A model generated the notes under the pieces. It had not been told where the DNA came from. It saw nothing but the letters and a program-made list of their open reading frames with translations, and did not search any database. From the NCBI GenBank assembly GCA_937982425.1, contig CALJLT010000009.1, forward strand, positions 7,547 to 71,546: a stretch of DNA of 64,000 nt. The letters are read 5' to 3'. This document shows, in pieces, positions 59,090-64,000 of the stretch; the first letter of the stretch is position 1, and each line of letters starts with the position of its first letter. Position numbers and translations under genes: made by a program. The stretch comes from an uncultured archaeon. GTDB taxonomy: Archaea > Nanobdellota > Nanobdellia > Pacearchaeales > GW2011-AR1.

Positions 59090-62000
59090 ACCATTCCTCC
59101 AAATTTTTTTGTTTTTCTGTTTCTTTTCCAAAAATAGAATCTATATACCCTCTAACTAAATCTAATGTTTGCTTAAGATAAGAACTAACATTATATTTTT
59201 GAGCTAAATTCATTGCTGGATCAAGGTATTTTTTTATTCCTCCTTCATGTATGGTAAAAATTATTTTTCCAGAACAAGCAGGGCATTTTCCATCTAAAGG
59301 AGGTCTACGAATAATTTCATTACAATCTACACACCTAAAATTTTGCATAGAAAACTTTCTAAGATTACCTCTTAGATCTCTAATAAAATGCCTTTCAATA
59401 ATAAGTCTAGCGGTATCTGTTGTATCTACGCTTCTTAGTTTTTCTACCAACTTCATTTGGTGAGAAACCTTTTCTTCCATATTTTCCAAACTCTTATAAG
59501 ATGAGCAAGTCACTCCTTCATTAAAATCCAGAGTATCATGCGTAAACCCTATATTAAAAAAAGGGTCCTTGCCTTCTTTTAATAATTTCTTTAAATTATA
59601 AACCTGAACTTCTGAAGAATGCTTTCTTTCTTCAGCCAAACGATATAACTCAAGAGGATATGAATCAACATACTCCATATCTAAAATTTGATCATCAACT
59701 TCTCCAGCATCTATTCTGGAATTTAATACCAAAGGTGCATCTTGTGTTCCTCCTCTATGACTGGGAAGATATTTCTTAGAAAAATTTATTAGCACATCTC
59801 CTAACAACATTATCGCAGCTTCATCTCCATCACAATCCCTTCTTATTGCTGCGTGCATATAAGGAGAAGCCATTAATCCCAGAGTTTTTGAAAAGCCTAT
59901 GAATCTACAAATCACTCCTGCGCAATTATGAGGGGCCATACAAACCCCTAATTGCCCTATCAAATCTTCTTTTTTGGAAAAATTATAAAAACGAGGTAAA
60001 CCATAAAACTTTTCTAAGAGGTCATCTATAAAATAAGAAATTCTTAAAAAAAGGTCTCCTCCTCTTTCATCTGGCGTGTCTAATGAATCTGGAATCAATA
60101 CATCATGGGGCATCAACTCTAAAATTTGGGATTCGGAAATTAAATCTTCTCCATAAATATCTTTTACATATCCTAATTCCCTCAATTTATCGAGACTAGC
60201 TCCAATTTCAAAAGGTTTAAAATGAGTAAGTGGCAATTCTGTTGCATCCATTCTTATTGTCCCGTCTTTATTTACTTGTAAATCATATCTTGCTCTAAGA
60301 ATTCCTTTTGCTAAATTTTCCATACTCTTTTCATCTGAAGAAACTCCCCTAACACCTTTTATCAACTCGGGCAAATCATTTAAACCCATTCCCAGTTTAG
60401 AAAGGGAAGCCTTCAGATATTCATTGATTTCAATTGTCTGATTAAGATAAGGAATACCTTCTTTCTCTGAAAATTTATTTTTCTTTTCAGAATGAAGTTC
60501 TTTTGTGTCTGAAAAAAAATATTTTTTTTGCGTTTTTGAATCACAAAAAGGACATTTTGGAAAGATCACTCTTTTATTGCAATTTTCACATTCAAAAAGA
60601 GAATATTGAGAAGAGATTTTTCCTATTGCCATTGCAGATTGTAAACTTCTTAACCTTCCTCCTTCATTTCCTACAGAAAACAACATATTTGGGCTTCCTG
60701 TTAATTTTCTTAATTTTGCTTTTTCTGGACGACCCATTCTAGCTCCAATAAAATCTCCAGATTTATCCTTTATCTCCAAAGAACATAATTCATTTATTAT
60801 TTGAAAAGGTGTTTTTCCTTCAATTTCTAAAATAACTTTAAAATACTTTTTGAAATCAACCTTCAAAGGATTTTCTATTCCTAAATTAAATAGAAATGCT
60901 AAACTATTCTCTTTATTGATAATTACATTTTCTATAAAAACTTCATGAGGAATTCCTAAAAGTTCCAAGGCCCTTTTACCTAAAGAAAAAATTTCTTTGT
61001 CTTTTTTAGTCCAAGGCAAAATTATTTTATCTTGATATGTTTGTTTTTCCATCCATCTGATTAAATTAAAAAACTCTTCGTTAGAAATCTCTTTCCAATA
61101 AAAAATATATTTTGGATGCAAAGGAAGTTTTTCTTTGTTTCCTATTTCTACTGACTCTATCAAACTTATTGTTTTATTTTTAAATTCTTTATAAAGAGGA
61201 ATATTTTTTTCTTTTAATTCAAGTAACCACCATTCTTCTACATACCCTTGCTTTAGCAAATATGAATTACGATTTGCTACATCTGAAAAAGGAATTAAAA
61301 TGTCCCCTAAATAAATTATTTCATCTATTGAATCGTAAATTTCTTGTGCTTGTTTTTTTGAAGTTAATTTTAAAACACTTCCATTTTTTAATTTGACTAT
61401 TGGCCCCTCTAAACAATCGCAAGAAGTTATAGCACAACCTTTTGTTGGTTTTTCTATTTTTAATTGAGTTCCAATTGCAAGAAAATTGTCCGTAACTCCC
61501 ATTGTAGCTGGATGAACTGCTGCAGAACTAAAACCAGAATTTCTACTCCTTCCATATCTAAATCTAAAACTTCCAGAACGAGAAGGGTGACCATAAACCG
61601 GTCTTCCCGCAACTAAATCTTTTATATATGTTGGCGGGCCAGTCCCCGATTTTGCCTTGCCTTTTGAATTTCTTTCATGAATCTCAACATACTCATTTAA
61701 CCAATCAAAACCGCTTCCAGTTATTCCATTTTTTCTTGCCATATTATATAATCTAAATCCCTTTGCAGCTTTTTGAGCCAATCCTTCTGCCAAAACAAGA
61801 CAAAATCCGCTCCTTAAAAAATTAGTATTTACTCTAGGTAAATTTTTATAATTTGATACTTCTAAGGTTTCACTTGGATCTCCGGCAATTTGAATGGGCA
61901 TGTGCTTAGCTAAAAAAATTGCCTCTTCTTCTGTAGGCATATATTGTAAATTAGTTACTCTCTCATGGAAATCTGAAAGTTCTGTCCAAACCCTTCTAAC

Positions 62001-62567
62001 TTCTTCTTCAGTAGGGTCATATTTTGCAAAGCCAAATTTTTCTCTTAAAAAATCGATTAATAAAAGAGTTAAACAACTTGCTGTGGTTCCAGCAGAACGA
62101 ATTGGACCAGAGAAATTTGCAATTATATATTCTTGCCTGTCTCTTGTTTTTCCAATTTCTAAACCCGTAAACCCTTCTAAAGGACTCGAAACAACGCCCA
62201 AAGTAATGTAGCACATCCCAATACGTATTCCTGCATCTAAACACTCTAAAATGTTATTAAATTTACAATATTTCTGTTCACTTACTTCTTCTGCTATTTT
62301 AAAAACAACCGTGGGGTCCAATTTTCCGTATTCTTCTTCTAAAGAAGAAATTCTTTCAGCTATTTGAGATTCCATCATTTGAGGATAAATTGTAGAAATC
62401 AGACTAACTACTTTTTCTGCCATGTTTTTGGCTAGGGGTATTTCTACTTTATCTAAAGGATCATACCCTTTAGCTCTAGCTTTATTTGCCATTTCATAAA
62501 CTTCTTCAACTTTTAAGTTTAGTTTTTCAAAATAATCTTGGGACCTTTTTTCCAAATTTAAATTCAT
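59067..62567 (-). CDS. polC: DNA polymerase II (PolD) large subunit DP2
   Basis: The catalytic subunit of archaeal replicative PolD, 1166 residues with no intein. Visible segments: SGPIRSAGTTASCLTLLLID, YGHPSRSGSFRFRYGRSRNS, a zinc module CENCNKRVIFPKCPFC, the catalytic Asp cluster RRDCDGDEAAIML (with ASPYMHAAI before it), SRIDAGEVDDQILDME, a second zinc module CVDCNEI...GKCPACSG, and a short tail. The ATG overlaps the DP1 stop (ATGA), so both subunits are translated together. Confidence 0.97.
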   Translation of the reverse strand: MNLNLEKRSQDYFEKLNLKVEEVYEMANKARAKGYDPLDKVEIPLAKNMAEKVVSLISTIYPQMMESQIAERISSLEEEYGKLDPTVVFKIAEEVSEQKYCKFNNILECLDAGIRIGMCYITLGVVSSPLEGFTGLEIGKTRDRQEYIIANFSGPIRSAGTTASCLTLLLIDFLREKFGFAKYDPTEEEVRRVWTELSDFHERVTNLQYMPTEEEAIFLAKHMPIQIAGDPSETLEVSNYKNLPRVNTNFLRSGFCLVLAEGLAQKAAKGFRLYNMARKNGITGSGFDWLNEYVEIHERNSKGKAKSGTGPPTYIKDLVAGRPVYGHPSRSGSFRFRYGRSRNSGFSSAAVHPATMGVTDNFLAIGTQLKIEKPTKGCAITSCDCLEGPIVKLKNGSVLKLTSKKQAQEIYDSIDEIIYLGDILIPFSDVANRNSYLLKQGYVEEWWLLELKEKNIPLYKEFKNKTISLIESVEIGNKEKLPLHPKYIFYWKEISNEEFFNLIRWMEKQTYQDKIILPWTKKDKEIFSLGKRALELLGIPHEVFIENVIINKENSLAFLFNLGIENPLKVDFKKYFKVILEIEGKTPFQIINELCSLEIKDKSGDFIGARMGRPEKAKLRKLTGSPNMLFSVGNEGGRLRSLQSAMAIGKISSQYSLFECENCNKRVIFPKCPFCDSKTQKKYFFSDTKELHSEKKNKFSEKEGIPYLNQTIEINEYLKASLSKLGMGLNDLPELIKGVRGVSSDEKSMENLAKGILRARYDLQVNKDGTIRMDATELPLTHFKPFEIGASLDKLRELGYVKDIYGEDLISESQILELMPHDVLIPDSLDTPDERGGDLFLRISYFIDDLLEKFYGLPRFYNFSKKEDLIGQLGVCMAPHNCAGVICRFIGFSKTLGLMASPYMHAAIRRDCDGDEAAIMLLGDVLINFSKKYLPSHRGGTQDAPLVLNSRIDAGEVDDQILDMEYVDSYPLELYRLAEERKHSSEVQVYNLKKLLKEGKDPFFNIGFTHDTLDFNEGVTCSSYKSLENMEEKVSHQMKLVEKLRSVDTTDTARLIIERHFIRDLRGNLRKFSMQNFRCVDCNEIIRRPPLDGKCPACSGKIIFTIHEGGIKKYLDPAMNLAQKYNVSSYLKQTLDLVRGYIDSIFGKETEKQKNLEEWFNQKATK

Positions 62568-63948
62568 TTTAATCTCTCCCCATATGTTTTTATTCCATCT
62601 TCTCCTGTTTCAAAATCTAAAAATTTTATCGCCCTTGTTTTCAAATTAAAAACTGGGACCTTACAATGATCTGGTGTGTTGCCGAATTTTTCTTGGTAAG
62701 GAGTCATTCCTTCCCAACTAGAAACAGAAATTATCAAAATATTATTATAATGATAAACATTGCTTTTGTGGGTGTGACCTGAAACAAAAATATCTGGGCT
62801 TTTCCTTATTAAAAGACCGTCTTTTTCTAGAGGAAAATATTGGGTTGAACCATGAGTGGGGGCAAGATGCCTATGTTTTAATAAAAATTCCATAATTTTC
62901 TCAGGTTTATTCATACTTTTTTCTGCCATTAATTTAGGGATATTGTTTGCGAAATAAGGAAAACTAAAGCCATGGTAACAAAGAACATTAAACCCTTCAA
63001 ATTCATTTTTGCTCCCAATATTTACCATCGAAGGATTGCTTAAAATGATCACGTTTTCTAGTTCATATAATGGCCAAGCATATTTTTCATCAAAAGGGGG
63101 TTGAGGCTCCATTATTCTTACTCCATCATGGTTTCCAGGAGAAATTATAATTTTTATGTCCTTCCTTATTTTTGAGAGAAATTTAGCAATACCCATAAAT
63201 TGATCTTCTAAATCTTTAATAGAAAGATCAAATTCTTGATCTGGATAATTACCTACTCCTGTAACTAAATCTCCTACGATGAAGAGATATTTTATTTTTT
63301 TTTGTTCTACTCCTTCTTTATTTAAATAATCTATAAAACGAGAAAAATCTTTTTCTAAAAAATTTTTGCTTCCATAATGAACATCCCCTATAAAAAGAGC
63401 ATATTCTTCTACAGGAGATTTTTTTCTTTTATCTAATCTTGATTCAGGAAAAATTATTTCATTTACAAATAAGATTTCTTTGTTTCCAAAACCCTTAAAA
63501 CCCAAAACAGCGTCAAGAGGGATATTTTCTGCTTCTTTTATTAATTCCTCTTTGTCTTTACTTATAATTACCTTTATCTTCCCAGTAAGATCTTCTACTT
63601 CTAAAATTAAATTCTTATTTTTAGAAAAATTTTTGTTTAAAACTAGGCCGATTATAGAAAATTTTTGTTTATCTCCATTTATCTTTCCTATTGAAACTAA
63701 ATTTTCTATAGAATTTTTATCAGAAATATAGTTACTAATTTCTTTATACCTGTTTTTAAAATGATTTACAAAATCTTTTACTTCCAAAGCTCTATTATTA
63801 TTTTGAGGGGATGCACTTAAAACTTTAATGGGGAAATCTTCTTTAATAAAATCCTCTTTTTTTTTTGGAGGGGTTTTTTTACTAAAAGGAAAATCTATTT
63901 GGATTAAAAAAGGGAGTTCTTTTTTTAACCCTTCTATAAATTCAAGAT
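62564..63948 (-). CDS. polB: DNA polymerase II (PolD) small subunit DP1, 5' end missing
   Basis: The proofreading/phosphoesterase subunit of PolD, truncated at its N-terminus by the contig end. The remaining ~460 residues include an OB fold (~80-150) and the calcineurin-like phosphoesterase motifs FIGDVHYGS, FIVGDLVTG, ISPGNHDGVR, CYHGFSF and SGHTHKSN, all intact, so it should be active. The apparent first 12 residues (MTGVQTCALPIY) come from adapter sequence, not from the gene. Confidence 0.95.
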
Positions 63949-64000
63949 AGATCGGAAGAGCACACGTCTGAACTCCAGTCACCGAATACGAAATAGTATG
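63949..64000. other. Illumina TruSeq adapter contamination
   Basis: Bases 63949-63982 match the TruSeq read-through adapter (AGATCGGAAGAGCACACGTC, continuing to CAGTCAC). An 8-base index (CGAATACG) follows at 63983-63990, then a stretch resembling the next adapter segment with several mismatches. It is not organismal DNA and should be trimmed from the contig end. Confidence 0.97.

Noticed and set aside
59067-62567. Possible intein in PolD large subunit
   Set aside because: The length (1166) is that of an uninterrupted DP2 and no splicing motifs were seen near the catalytic region.
1-64000. CRISPR arrays, insertion sequences, prophage or rRNA genes
   Set aside because: No regularly spaced direct repeats, transposase, integrase or rRNA sequence was found. 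Gene-free gaps are all below 300 bases.

Overview
The window is about 64 kb of AT-rich archaeal chromosome. It carries TFB, aIF2-alpha, aEF1-beta, eL44, eS1, archaeal-type uS15, RadA, both PolD subunits, a GINS subunit, Bud32, SRP54/FtsY and an archaeal-type phosphoglycerate mutase, with TATA boxes 25-27 nt upstream of many start codons. Strong AT bias, compact genes, many ATGA-type gene overlaps and many proteins beginning with a class III (KKA/KRG-Q) signal point to a DPANN archaeon, most likely Pacearchaeota- or Woesearchaeota-like. That placement is inference; no rRNA gene is present.

Layout. (1) 1-11.4 kb: surface proteins with TFB and tRNA-Leu between them. They include a partial secreted protein, its membrane-anchored partner, and a 2335-residue secreted protein ending in a lytic-transglycosylase-like and a DUF2272-like domain. 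(2) 11.5-21.6 kb: housekeeping genes (eL44, eS1, tRNA-Thr, thioredoxin, GINS, apgM, MgtC-like transporter, FtsY, SRP54, Bud32). (3) 21.6-25.1 kb: a 1120-residue anchored papain-like protease with FG-GAP repeats and a C-terminal dockerin, then tRNA-Gln. (4) 25.2-34.6 kb: information-processing genes (ParA-like ATPase, uS15, DHH nuclease, aIF2-alpha, a Nop10-like protein, uracil-DNA glycosylase, NDK, RadA, RPA, aEF1-beta). (5) 34.6-46.4 kb: a type IV pilus-like locus with prepilin peptidase, about ten small single-TM proteins mostly with class III signals, a TadC/FlaJ-like platform protein, a TadA/FlaI-like ATPase, two coiled-coil proteins and two related polytopic membrane proteins. (6) 46.5-50.1 kb: PRC-barrel protein, an S2P homologue lacking HExxH, and a third surface two-gene module. 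(7) 50.1-64 kb: Hef helicase and Hef/XPF nuclease as separate genes, an IMPDH/GMP reductase homologue, M16 peptidase, FmrO/Rmt-like methyltransferase, TGS GTPase, TyrRS, TctA-like permease and PolD. The last 52 bases are Illumina adapter, not genome.

The main theme outside housekeeping is an elaborate cell-surface programme. Three paralogous two-gene modules (class III-anchored protein followed by a large Sec-secreted protein), a pilus machine with its own peptidase, an anchored protease with a dockerin, and a secreted giant with peptidoglycan-degrading domains fit a small archaeon living in contact with other cells. The most notable single observations are the muralytic-domain giant, the repeated module architecture, a zinc-less Nop10-like gene, several homologues that have lost canonical active-site or cofactor residues (S2P, HIT, family-4 UDG, NUDIX), and the split Hef.
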